Below are positions 9,883 to 21,354 of a DNA stretch of 64,000 nucleotides, in pieces. Position numbers and translations under genes: made by a program. The DNA lies in NCBI RefSeq assembly GCF_000350225.1, contig NW_005178929.1, positions 1 through 64,000 on the forward strand, given 5' to 3'. The notes beneath the pieces are model-generated. The model searched no databases, had not been told where the DNA came from, and saw nothing but the letters and a program-made list of their open reading frames with translations. How positions within the stretch are numbered: the stretch's first letter is position 1; each line of letters starts with the position of its first letter. The stretch is from Chondrus crispus (lineage: Eukaryota; Rhodophyta; Florideophyceae; Gigartinales; Gigartinaceae).

Positions 9883-10615
9883 GCATGAGTGCGGAAGGTA
9901 CAAGTCCCGGACCAGGCCCCACCGCGCACTTGTTGTCTCCCATTCAAGCTCTGCGCCTGACTTCCATATATGGACTTCCATATATAAGTCTTGAATAGCC
10001 ATCCGCGATATATCGCGGATGGCTATTCAAGACTTCCTAGCAGACCTAGAGTCTTACGAAGATGTCATATCAGCACAGCCGGTTTTCAAGCCTGTCTCTT
10101 TGCGCTCCTGCTTTCCTGCCTCATTTATTCGCTCGGTCGTGCGCGCGCTCATCCGACGTCGACTTCATTTCTTTAACTGAGCTGACAGATGAGAATATCC
10201 AGTCAAAGCTCGAGACGTTCGCTGCGGGAACCAAGACTGTCTCTGCAGAAGAAGCGCTCACGAACGTCAAGGGGAACGTTCGACTCTATGCCTCCGCGCC
10301 CGGTGCACGCCTACGCGTCATGATTATGTCCGCTTCCTACGTAGAACTGTGCGACAAACGCGGCTGCAAATTCCGGAATACCTCAACCCGCAGTGAAACA
10401 ATCTTCATCTCATCCAGGACTGCCCAGAGACCCCCAAAGATCTTCCCAAGACGCTCCTAGAGGACAGACTCAAGAACAACTAGGCCGAACTTTCCAGGGT
10501 CTCGGAGGTTGTCTGAGATGGCAGCAACCCTATTGATACCGTCTCGATTTCACCGGCACAAGTGGCACCAGTCTCTACCGACACCTCAACAGTCATCGAT
10601 GCGAAGAGTGTCGGA
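9883..10615 (+). pseudogene. gag: element F gag region (broken)
   Basis: Begins with an ATG 38 bp after the 5' LTR (MSAEGTSPGPGPTAHLLSPI). Further along it reads LTELTDENIQSKLETFAAGT, then a stretch rich in Ser/Thr/Pro up to the junction with A at 10615. Position between LTR and protease marks it as gag; I recognise no zinc knuckle. A perfect 50-bp palindrome (9986-10035) lies within it. It is interrupted by element A and is broken. Confidence 0.6.
9986..10035. repeat. perfect 50-bp palindrome
   Basis: Two 25-bp arms with no spacer: the left half begins AAGTCTTGAATAGCCATCC and the right half is its exact reverse complement. It lies in the gag region of element F. Just upstream is a second short repeat of CTTCCATATA. 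Confidence 0.97.
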
Positions 10616-11279
10616 TGTGGAATAACTCCTCTCCGCCCTGGGTTGGATGAGAGGCGGTGGCTTTAGCAAGGGAGCACGCGGCGCGGACGCGACGCGCTTA
10701 TTGAACCGATCGGACGAGCTCGCGAAAAGGTAGTGGCTCACTGGGCGGTTACGCGCAGTCGCCCCGTGGTGCGTGGACGGGAGCGACGGGTAACGGATTA
10801 GAAGCCAGCGCGCGCGATAGACAACCGAAACGGACGTATGTAGGCGCGAAAGGGGCGGGGGCGAGCTTGCCGCAGTTTACTGGTGGGAACGGGTGTCAGG
10901 TCTTAACCCCTCAGAGGGACGCCTCGGACACCTGTCCCAGTGCACAGTACTTGCTGCCTAGTGCGTACCAGGTACTGTGTGCAATAAAAAACTAGCGCCT
11001 CAATTCGTAATTACCGCGCGGACGCAGCAGCTACACGTGTGTACTACTGGACACACGCGTTGCTTACAGACTACCGCACGGATGCCACGTGTGCTAGCGT
11101 ACACGCGTAGTACTAGCAGACTACCGCTTGGCCGACACGTGCACTACTATACATGTACGTCAGATTACGACCGCTCGGCGCGCGCGCGCGCTCGCTACAC
11201 GTGGTCACAACCGCCCACGTGTATACCGTACACGGCCGTCCGATGACCTCCGCGCGGTCGCCCCGGTCATTATACGACA
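10616..11279 (-). repeat. 3' LTR of element A
   Basis: 664 bp, same length as its partner at 33791-34454, with TG...CA ends on the plus strand. Rich in short palindromic CACGTG, TACGTA and ACGCGT-type words. The accessory ORF begins 87 bp beyond it on the opposite strand from pol. Confidence 0.88.
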
Positions 11280-11366
11280 GACTCGGTTCTTAGTTTTCGC
11301 TACGTCCCCGTAGCGCTCTACTCGACCGAGCGGTTCCGTTCCGGACGTTACCCTCCATCGCGCGCG

Positions 11367-13905
11367 ATGCGGAAACAGAAACCTCTCCGTGCGGACGATC
11401 ATGCCTTCTGGCTCGTCAGCGAACTGGCGGTATATAACGCCGCGAGGTCATCCGATTCGGAGGGCGCGTCTTCCGATTCCCCCCACGCAATCCACACTGA
11501 CCCCTCAATTCTCCCCCAACACTCCCCTGCGAACTCAGAAACCTCCTCCGACAGCGACGACGACATCCCCCTACAGCAGCTCTTCAACCAACCGATGGAC
11601 GGTCATCCCGAAACCTCTGCCGCCGGCGCGTACAGCCACCCGTTGAGCCCGCCTCGGGCTCCGGCGGCGGCGCCGGTCGGTCCCACTTTCCAACCGCGGC
11701 GACTCCTTCGCGACGGCCTGCAGCCGGCCACTGTAGTGGCAGGGCCCGCGCAAGCGCCAATTGATTCATCTGTACAGGTCGGTTCGCCACCACTGGGCGT
11801 GCAAGCAACACAGTCCTCGTCGCTGCCCCTCGCGGGCGCGGCTCCAAGAACGGTTGAGGCGGACCCGAGGCTCTCTGTGGAGCTGCCGCCGCCTCCCGTG
11901 TCGCCACTGCCCGCTGCGGGCACAGCGCCCACAAGGGCCGCTTCTGAGGCGCCGTACGCGGTGCCGGCGCCGTCGAGTAGCGCAGCGCTTCCACCAGCCG
12001 GACGAGGGGCGACAACGTCACTAGGGCGGGTTTTCACCGCCCCGAGTACCCCGGCCTGGCTGCGCAGCGACGTCGACTCCGTACGGTCCATGTGGCCTGG
12101 GTCCTCGATGGACCACCGCCGCCGGCGCGCACGCCGACGCGCCGCGGGCCGCAAGCCTCCGATCGCGGTCGAGGAATACGTCCGACGGAACTTGCTGAAC
12201 GCGGCGAGGTTCGCGGCCATTCCCATGGTTCCCGCGATCAAGACTCCGTCCGGGCGCGGTGCCGTGGCGCAAGAGAACCGCGCCGGCGCCTGGAAGGCGC
12301 GATGGCGTCACGTTCCGTGTCGGATGCCGGCAGCGGCGGGCAGTGACTTGCTCTATGTCCGCTGCGAGGGCGAGGAAAAGTACCACGTCTCGCTGCTGAA
12401 CCTCTTCGGTCGGTATCGCCGCTACGAGGGCCTCGTGCCCGACGTCCGCATGGTGGCCTTTCCGCGGCTCTTCTACAGCTGGTACAACATTGCAAACCGA
12501 GCGCGGTGGGGTGAGGACGCAGCGCGCGAGAGTCGGCTGCGCTGGCGCCGGGTGGACGATTTCTTCCACATGTGGCACAGCACCGAGTTTTTCTGGGTGT
12601 ACAGCGCAGCGCGGCGCGGCCTGTACCCCACGCTCTCGACAAACTGGTCCACGTTCGAGGCGCCGGAGTACTTTTGCGTAGCGACGCCGAGCGCCATGGC
12701 GTACGTGGCGGCGCATTGGTTGCCGCTTGGCCGATCGGAGTCCGCGAAAACGGAGCGGACCCGCGTCTTCAGGACGCACCAAGATGCACCAAGTTTGTGC
12801 ACGCGATCTTGCTTGCCGAATGGGCGGTCTTGGCCTTCCTGTGCTTCTTGCTCGGCGCTCGAGAAGGACTGCTGTTTTTCACGAAGTGTCCCGACCCGCA
12901 GCGTGTCGCGCGGCGCGAGGAACCGTTCGGTGAGCGCAGCGTGCTCTTCTGCCTCTCGGCAGGGCCCATCGAATTAATCCGCTCGGTCAGTATCGCGGAA
13001 ATCTTCGAGGGTACGGCATTGGAAACGCCGTACGCGACGCAGCTGCTGGCCTTTACTGAAGGTATGGATTGGAGCGGCCGACCGGACTTCGTGTGGTTCA
13101 GTTGGAACCAGCGGTGCACATTACCGATGCCCTCCGGAGCCGAGGCCGAGACCGGTTCCGATGGTGGCGCCGCGGCCCCCGGCCCAGCTGACGCGACCGT
13201 CGCGATCGACGTGGACGGCGCGGTCGACACAGTCGACGCGGGTGACACGGGCGGATTGCTTGCCGATGCCGGTGTCGCGCCGGCGCGAGATGCTGCAACC
13301 GGTGCAGTGAGAAGCGTCGTCGGGACCGCTGTACCGCCCGCGGCGGATCCGCTGGCGTGGCTTCGGTCCAGAGCGACTCACCGAAAGGGTTTGTACAAGA
13401 CCGACGCGACTTAAGAGAACCCCCCGGTGTCGTGGGAATTTCTGCCCCTACCTCAAGCCCCTCACACATCAGCGTGGTGACCGGCACCGAAGGCGCTCAT
13501 CGACCCGCTCCGATGCCGCCTCCTTCCGCTCCGCAACCGTCCGCCCGGTCTTCCCCGGAGCGCCTCCGCGAGGAGGCCGCGTTCACTGCCCTGCAGTACG
13601 CTTTCTCCTTCAAGGGGGCAACAGTTCCTTTATCGGTTGGGCAGGCGCTACTGCAGGCGCGCAAGTGGATGCACCAAGTCAAGCAGTTGAAGACGACCGT
13701 CGCGGCGCCCCGCGAGGCCTCCACCGCGGCTGAGCCTGAGCGCGTCGAGCATCACGAGAAGCTCCGCGGGGTGCAGGACATCCTCGCGGTCGTCAGCCAA
13801 CGCCTCGCGGCGGCGCCGATGCCTGCCGCTACCTTCGGGACCTCTCGCCCGGCGCCCGAAGATGCCGCAGCAGCTCCGCCGGCTAAGCGCGCGTGTCGTT
13901 CTTGA
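11367..13905 (+). pseudogene. antisense accessory ORF of element A
   Basis: Long coding stretch opposite to gag-pol, starting 87 bp inside the 3' LTR and ending 211 bp from the convergent chromodomain stop. The N-terminal third is acidic, Ser/Pro/Ala-rich and low complexity. A middle Trp/Tyr/Phe-rich part follows (FPRLFYSWYNIANRARWG, DDFFHMWHSTEFFWVYSAAR). Then comes TEGMDWSGRPDFVWFSWNQ, echoing EGVDW and DFVWF in the equivalent ORF of element C. The C-terminus is Ala/Pro-rich and ends in a basic KRACRS. No known domain recognised. It shows about one or two breaks. The aromatic core makes a chance GC-rich ORF unlikely. Confidence 0.6.
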
Positions 13906-14116
13906 GGCTCGACCTGATGGTCATCCCTTTTCGCGTAGCCCATTAGGGGCCTCGCTTCCCATAAACCAGACCGATTAACGGTGATCCTTGCACTTGTCCG
14001 TGGCGCGCGCGAGCGGCGATGCGCAGCATGTGATGGCGAAGTCGTCCTGGTGGTGCGGTCATGCGCGACCTCGGGGCGCGCAACGCTTGCGCACGTGCCT
14101 GCCCTTGGCGCGTACG

Positions 14117-17100
14117 TCAATACCGGTCGATAAACAGCTGCGGGAGCCCCTCGGCGGGCTCATAGGTATCGTCCGAAGCGGCGTACCCATACCAGCGAAC
14201 CTTGTACTCGATGCCCCCGCGGGTCATACGGTGCCCGACGATGCAGTCAACGACGTATTCCGCGCGGGGCGTTGCGGCTTGTCCGTCCGATGCGGATGAG
14301 ATGGCCGGGGTGACAGTATCCCTCTGCCCGCGCGGCCTTTTCGTAACGCGGTCGATTCTCACGCGGTTCTCCACACCATCCTGTTCGATGAGGACTGTGG
14401 TATCCGTAGCGGAGCGTACGCCAAATGGACCCTCTGTCTTCGGTAGTACTTGGACAGAGAAGCTCGTTCATTCCGGTCGTACCTTGTGCAAGCGTGCGGC
14501 GCTCGACGCTTGCCAACGGGCTGGGCCGGTGATCGACGCAGACAAAATCGCCCGCCACAACGACCGGACGGAAGCGGACCTTCTTGTGAAAATCGTCCTT
14601 GTACCGCTTTTGCGATGCGGTTATTTTCTTCCGAGCGCGTTCGAGAGCGTCGGGAAGCTTGCGCAGCGTAGCGAGCTTGTACTGCACCGGGCCCGCAGAC
14701 CCCGCAGGGTCTGCGGGTCTTCTCGATGGGTCCCCGCATCCTGCGGTACAGTACCGGGGAGAATTAAACCGGACGGTGACCGCGTTAACACCAGGTAGAA
14801 CGGAGTCGTCTCCGTCGACCGGTGGACCTTCGTATTGTACGCGAAGGTTAGCGGCTGCATGTAGTCGTCCCAATCGCGCTGGTGCTCCTCCACGTAGTGC
14901 CGGGGGCGTTGCACCAGCGTGCGATTGAACCGTTCGGTCTGCCCATTCGACTGGGAGTGGTAGGCGGTCGTGAGATAATGCTGCACACCCAGGAGGGCGC
15001 ACACTGCGTCGAAGAATTTCGCCGCAAATAGAGTACCATTGTCGGTTAGAACGTAGGGCGGCGCTCCGTAGACGTAGACCCAGTTGTCTAGAAATAAGTT
15101 TGCGACGACCAAAGCGGTTGTGGTCCGGAACGGGATACTGCGCGTTAGATCGGAGAACCGGTCGGTAATTACCAACACGTGTTGGTTTCCGTGCGCGGTC
15201 TTGGGCAGGGGCCCCAGGAGGTCCATCGCGACAAACTCCAAAGGGCCCGCCGCGGGGCACAGCTTGAGATCCTTTTGGTTCTTGACAAGCGTCTCGCCGG
15301 TCGCAGCGCACGAGGTGCAATTCTGTACTGTCGAAAACGCGTCGCTGGCCATGTGTGGCCAGTAGTACTCCCTGCGAAGAGTGTAGTACATGCGCGTCGC
15401 TCCCGGGTGACCTGCCAACCTCGGATGGTGTGCCAGGTACAGTACCCGGGGGCGCAACCGAGCTGGTACCACGCACTGCAGGGTCCTGTCCAGCGAGGAC
15501 TTCCTGACTAGAAAACCGTAGCAGTCGATGTCAAACTTCGAGCTAGGCGTCCCGACGGTTTCTGCGGCGAAGCGGCTGAACGCGTCCTCAGCTTGTTTGC
15601 GTAGAAATTCCTCAACCGAGATGGACGCGGCGTCGCGTTCCTCTGGAGTTATCGCGAGCGCGTGACAACCGTCCGGAAGGTCTTGCCGCGGGTACCAGTG
15701 CAACCAGTTCAGGAGGGCCTCGCTCTCCTCATCGTACTGAACCGCAAAGCACGGGACCTCATCATCGACCGGTTTGGAGTCTCCTCCATCGGTACGTAAG
15801 CGCTATACGCCGTCCGCGAGTTAGTGCCTAACGCCTGGGTGGTACTGTACTTCATAGTCGTACTCCGCCAAGCGCAGGCGCCAGCGAGCGAGCCGACCGT
15901 AACTGTCCGCCAAATTAAGTACCCGGCGTAGGGCCTCCTGATCCGTGCGGAGGTTAAACGCGCTTCCGTATAGGTACGGCCGTAGCGTGAGGATGCTCTA
16001 CACTACGGCCAAGCATTCGTTTTCGGTAGTCGTATAGTTGCGCTCCGCGGCGGTTAACGCGCGTCTCAAATATCCGATCGGTCGTGTTCCACCTTCGGGT
16101 TGCTTTTGTAGAAGGGCGCAACCCACTTGGTGTCCGCACGTGTCAGTGTCCAGCGTATATTTATGTCCGTAGTGGGGCAGCGCGAGTACTGTCGGCGACA
16201 CTAGGCGCCGCTTCAATTCTTCAAACGCCGCAAACTCCGCATCGATTAATATCTCGAATTCGTAGGGCTGACTCTTGCCGGTCTTCTTGTTCAGCGGCGC
16301 GGCGATCATCGCCAATCCTTGAATAAACCGTCGGTACACGTTGCAAATCCCGAGAAAGAATCGCAGCTCCGTTTGGTTTGTAGGCGCGCGCGCGCTCGAT
16401 CGCGATGGCGTTGCCTCGCTCCCCCTCTAGCCGTCCCGGGCGGATGACGTGCCCGAGATAGGTTACGGAGGTCTCGAAAAACGCGCACTTCGCCAATTTT
16501 AGCGACAGGCCCGCACTATGTAGCAGTCGTAGTACCTCCTGTACGTGCGTAATATGTTCCGTAACGGTTCGCGAGTAGACAATGACGTCGTCGAGGTAGA
16601 CCAGCGCGGTCTCCCATTTCACGCGGGACAGAATAATGTCGACTGCTCGTTGAAATGTCGCGGGCGCGTTTTTGACACCGAACGGCATGTGTAGAAAGCG
16701 GTAGAGGCCACAGTGCGACACAAACGTAGTTTTATCGCGATCCTCCTCGGCGATCTTCACCTGCCAATATCCGCTATTACAGTCTAGCGTGGTAAGGAGA
16801 GTGGCATCACCGAGCGTGTCCATGCATTTGTCGATGAGCGGTAGTGTGTAGGAGTCACGAACCATACCGGCGTTTAGTTTGTGATAGTCCAGGCAGAACC
16901 GCATGGTTCCGTCCTTTTTAGGGACGAACACCACCGGGCTCGCCCACTCGGCCGATGTCGGTTCGATGACTTCCGAGCGCAGCATGCGGTCAATCTCCGT
17001 CTTCTCCTTCTCGCGCGCGATGGGTCCGGTTCGGCAAGGCGCTTGGTAGATCGGCCTAGCATCGGGCGTCAGCTTGATGCGATGCTTCGTAGCGTCGATC

Positions 17101-18439
17101 TTACCTAAGCGGCCGTACGACATGTCCTTGAACTCAGACGGCATGTCCATAATTTCCGACCGGACGGTACTGTCTTCTGCGACAATATGGACGTCTTCTT
17201 CCGACGAGCGGGTCTTCTCCGCGTCTGTATCGGTCCGCTCATCCACGTTAACGGGATTGCCACTGTGGGCGTCGTCCGTTTCCGGTTCTTCTCGTCGCGC
17301 GCCTCCTCCCGTAGCGGTCGAAGATTTAATCCTGCCATCGTCCGTAACGGGTCCTTCTCGTCGCGCACATTCCCCCGCGGGTGAGGAATTAATTCTGCCT
17401 TCGTCCGTAGCGGATTCTTTGCGACGCGCGTATCTTCCGTAGCGGTGGAGGATTGTCTTCTGCCATCGTCCGTAGCTGGTTGTTCGCGTCGCGCCTGTTC
17501 TTCCGTAGCGGTCGAGGAATTATTTTTGTTCCCTCCCCCTTCCTTAGCGTCGACCTCTCCGGGGGCCGACACGCTAAGTGTCACGATGTGTGTAGGGAAT
17601 AGCAACGCGAGACCGACAACGGTATGCTTGGGGACGTGGACCGCGCGGTTTCCGAAGTGCCTAACGAGCACCGTAAACGGCTCGCCCGAAAAGAGGTCCA
17701 TGACCCCCTGGGCCATCAGGCATAAATTCTTATGCGCCGTTTTGGGGTGGTTTTGCATGAAACAAAGCCCTCCAACCGGTTTTGCGACGCGAACCATCGC
17801 TTGCGTCATCGGTGGTATCGTGACCCCCTTGACCACACGAATCTTCCGTGACGGTACGTTCGTCGGTAACTGCGTGCGCTTCCGGTCGGCCGGATTTTCC
17901 TCCTGCGGGAGCTGCTGTGACGGTCCCCTTGAGGCGATCTTGCCGTCGTGCCTCGAGGGTGTGACCATCGTCAGTGCTACGGACGGCGCGTGGTGGAACA
18001 GCACCTTCCTCTGCGATGGCAGGATCGCCTTCACGTGGCGATCCAGGAATGTGGTTCCCAGGATGCAATCCACTGCGAGGTTGATCATGCCCAAGAACGG
18101 TATTGGCCGGGCGAACTCACCAATCCGGACGTACAGTTTGAGCTCGCCAAGAGCCTTCATCGACCTATTCGAAGCGTCGATGAGCGGCGGGCTCCGCGCG
18201 GACTGGATGGCAGCGCGCCACGGTTCTGCCACACAGCGTAGGTGGATTAGATTCGGGCCGGCGCCCGAATCTAGAACCGGCGTGATGGCGCGCATCATCG
18301 CGCGTCGTTGTCCAACCGTTGCGGTGACCTTATAATTTTGCTTCTTGAAGAAGCAAATCGCCGCTTGCTCCGTCCGGCTCTGCGATTGCGCCCGTACCGA
18401 AGCGGACGATGGGGTGCCTTGTTTATTGAGGCTTGGCAT
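14117..18439 (-). pseudogene. pol: element A pol (protease-RT-RNase H-integrase-chromodomain)
   Basis: Retropepsin near 18010-18330 (ITPVLDSGAGPNLIHLRC, CILGTTFLDRHVKAILP). Reverse transcriptase near 16500-17100 (MRFCLDYHKLNAG, TLDCNSGYWQVKI, MPFGVKNAPATFQRAVD, LVYLDDVIVYSR). RNase H near 15850-16340, including YTLDTDTCGHQVGCALLQ. Integrase near 14770-15480, with a zinc-binding domain and a DDE core (VAMDLLGPLPKT, VLTDNGTLFAAKFF, GQTERFNRTL). A chromodomain near 14120-14260 (YKVRWYGYAASDDTYEP) marks it as a chromovirus. Broken, several breaks. The family is certain. Confidence 0.9.
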
Positions 18440-18499
18440 GGAGAGGATCGTCGACGCCTCTACGCGTCCTCCCCGGCTTCCCCTGTCAACGCAAGGTCT

Positions 18500-20655
18500 T
18501 CAGGCCCCTCTTCCGTCAACGGCAGCGCAGCTTCTTCAGATTGGACGGTCTCGCGCGGCTCGACCACGTTGATGCCCGTGGGAGCCTGCGCACACGAATT
18601 TCGCCATGCGCTCGGCGGTTGGCGCTCGAACTGCGAACCCGGACAGAGACCTTTGCGGATGCGAAGCTTTTGATGATTGGCCTCGCGGGCCCGAAAAGCT
18701 TCGACCGCAGCGCCCCATCCGCCACCACAGGACATTGCTCCTGTCGGTGGGTCAGGTCCAGGCAGAAACGACACGGCGGGGGTACAGGTAATCCCTGGTT
18801 GAAGAACCTGACCAGCTGGTTTTGTACTGGCCTTCCGTACGGATATACGCGTGCGTCCCCTTGGTGGACGGGCGCCATCAGTGCGCTCGTCGGGGACGAG
18901 TTAGGTGACGGATGGAAGCTAGTTGGCGGCGAGCTAAGCGAGCTCGTCGTCACGGACTGGTCCGTCACCGCCAGTATCTCCTCCGTTTCGGTTCCGCGCG
19001 CTGTCGGGAGTTCAGATACGGACTCGACCGACAGCCCGGGCCTTGTCCGCGCGGTGCGCCTAAATCGTCTTACCGAATCGGACGGTGCTTGAGGCGACGC
19101 GAACGAGGTCGCCTGTCTTCGAGCCTAACGGTGCGTCTCGCCTATCGCTTGCGCGTAGCGTGCCACCGCTGGGTTTTCCACACTCGGATGCGTCGCGAGA
19201 TAATTCCGCACCTGCTCTCACGTCGCTGGCAGAAGTCCCTCAACGAAAAGGGAATTCAAGCGCCTGTCCGAAAATACGGTTCCGCAGCGCAACGCCTTGT
19301 CCCACAATTGGTTACTGTACACTTCCTCCGTCATATTAGAGCTCTGACGGAAGGAGTTGACATCACCGACCGCTTCGGAAATAACTTCGTCCGTCGCGTA
19401 CGTGCGCAATAAAACGTTAACGACCTCCGCGTAGGTTTCGAGTAGCTCGCGCTGCTCTGCATCAACCACCATGGTGTTTCCGTGTAGCCTGGACTGGATC
19501 AAGGCGTGGGCCTGCCCAGTCAAATAGAACTGGAAACACTATGCGACCGCCTTCGCTGACCCCATTGTAGTCGCAGGCCATCTTGAAGCGCGCGAGAAAT
19601 CCTAGCACCACAATTGGATCTTGACCACCGAACGTGTGGGTTTTCATCTGCACATCGAGCTTCTTCCGATAACGGTTAATTCGCCGCGCGGTACTCGCGT
19701 CGTAGCGTGCGCTGCGACTTTCCAGCCTATACGTGCGGTAGTCGACGGCCTTGGTGAACAGGTCGTTCAACGGCCTGATCACCGGCAACCGTCTCGGATC
19801 CTGCCTCGGGGCAGACCGGCGGTCTCTGTCCCTGCGATGGCGGTCTCCTTCTCCGCCGGGGCTATTGTAGCCGTCCAGGTCGGAGTCTTCTCACTGGAAC
19901 CGACGTCGGTCGCGCCCAGTTCGGCCTCTACGGTCGCTTCTGCGCGATTCGCCCGACTCGATGTCGTCGTCATCGGAGGGGTATCCACGTCCACCAGCAT
20001 CGTGGTATCGCGTATAGCGTCCTTCGCGGTTATCATCGGAGGGGTAACCGACCCCTCTGGCATCGCGGTATCGCACGTAGCGTCCGTCACGGTTCTTGCG
20101 CGTCGCTCTGTGGCGACGTCTTGTGTCTTCTTCGTCGGAGGAGTTTTCTGTATCCTCCGAAGTGTAGCCTTGAGCGCCGGGTGCGCTTCTTCTGCTCAAC
20201 CGATACGGCTGTCGCTTTTCTGTCGCGAAGCGCCCCAGGCGGTTTTCTGTCCCGCGCAGGCCAGCCGTATGGGCGAGTACGGGAGGGCCATTTTCTGTGG
20301 GCCCTCCTGTAGCACCATTTAACAGTGGGAGGTAAATGGTCTAACTCTCCGAGTGAGGGGGCATTATACCGATCCCGGGTGCGGCGCCGATCGGTTCAGC
20401 GTGCTGTAGCGTAAAATTCGGAGCGATTTAGTCCCGCTGCACGCGCGCGTCGACGCTTGTACCGGGGGGAAGGTCGTGGCCAGACGATTGGCCACGGCGG
20501 AGCTGATCGGTCCCTTTAGAGCCGTACCGGGCGGAGATTCTTCATCCACAGTAGCGAGCGCTGTCACAACCTCGCGTTGGAATAGAGCGGGTAGTAGTTC
20601 GCCCAATAGCGGTCGTATCGCGCTGCGTGGTATCGCGCTTCGCACGTGCTCGTCC
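18500..20655 (-). pseudogene. gag: element A gag, C-terminal part (broken)
   Basis: Capsid-like region near 19220-19790 (VDYRTYRLESRSARYD, MKTHTFGGQDPIVVLGFLAR, NVLLRTYATDEVISEAVGDV) matching the gags of B and C. A CCHC knuckle follows near 18800 (CRFCLDLTHRQEQC). Upstream, near 19900-20200, is an acidic Arg/Asp/Ser region with repeated YPSDD units. Element B interrupts gag at 20655-20660; the N-terminal part lies at 33373-33790. Broken. Confidence 0.78.
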
Positions 20656-20659
20656 ACGA
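20655..20659. repeat. target-site duplication of element B, left
   Basis: CACGA, repeated at 33369-33373 directly after the right LTR. A perfect 5-bp duplication typical of Ty3/gypsy integration. Confidence 0.95.
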
Positions 20660-21278
20660 TGTAGTATAACCACAAAAGAATTAGATTAGAAATTGCATCC
20701 GGCTCTGTAAGGCACGAACCTTACAGACAGCCGATACCACACGTGTACGGGGGCACGCGCCCCCACGTGTACTATACGTGTACGACACGTATACAGTCAG
20801 CCCTGTCTGCTGACCGGGCCGACTACAGTAGTGCCGCATAGTACAGTACGTACTGTACTGAGCTACGATAGACTAATTGTACATTAAATTACGGAGCGGA
20901 CGGACGGCGGCGAAGGAGGACACGCACGGACTTGTCCACGACCTACCGCCTAGGTCTGACTTCCAGCTTATCCTAAGGAAGCTTCCGTTAGCTATCTTAA
21001 GGCGAGACCGAGCGCGGGAAGAGAACGCGCGAGCACGCGAGCGAGCCTAAATCCACCTCCGCCCGTCAGTGCTGGAACGTAACCCAGCACTGCTCCGGGG
21101 CGTCGAGGCGTAGATCGGCCCGCCCGTGTGCGCGTCCTCCCCCGATCCCGCTCTACCACGTTACCCGGGCCCGTGCTCCGGTTTCGTGAGCTGGTCTGAC
21201 TTCCCCCGTCTTCTCGTACGTACGTGTCTTCCAGGACTAAGCATACACCCCTATCCGTTTAGGGGTGTTTATGCCACA
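20660..21278 (+). repeat. 5' LTR of element B
   Basis: 619 bp, starting TGTAGTATAACCACAAAAGA and ending in CA. Dense in palindromic words such as GTACAGTACGTACTGTAC (near 20862-20879) and a GGGGGC/GCCCCC hairpin near 20740. After one base comes TGATCTCCCGACCTAGAA (21280-21297), nearly the same primer-binding site as in element C. Confidence 0.95.
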
Positions 21279-21354
21279 GTGATCTCCCGACCTAGAAGAC
21301 CGCGAGATCCTTCCGAGAAGACTTTCTTTTTCTTCCGCGTCCGTACGCGTCGAG

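Noticed and set aside
14690-14718. CCCGCAGACCC hairpin as a transcription terminator
   Set aside because: It lies inside the integrase region of element A in a GC-rich eukaryotic element; no T-run or other reason to call a terminator.
14247-15476. 409-codon minus-strand ORF
   Set aside because: Overlaps the integrase of element A on the same strand in a different frame; the integrase motifs are in the other frame.
20730-20880. CRISPR-like short repeats in the B LTR
   Set aside because: Palindromic words of 6-18 bp without regular spacers; they recur in the partner LTR and belong to the LTR.
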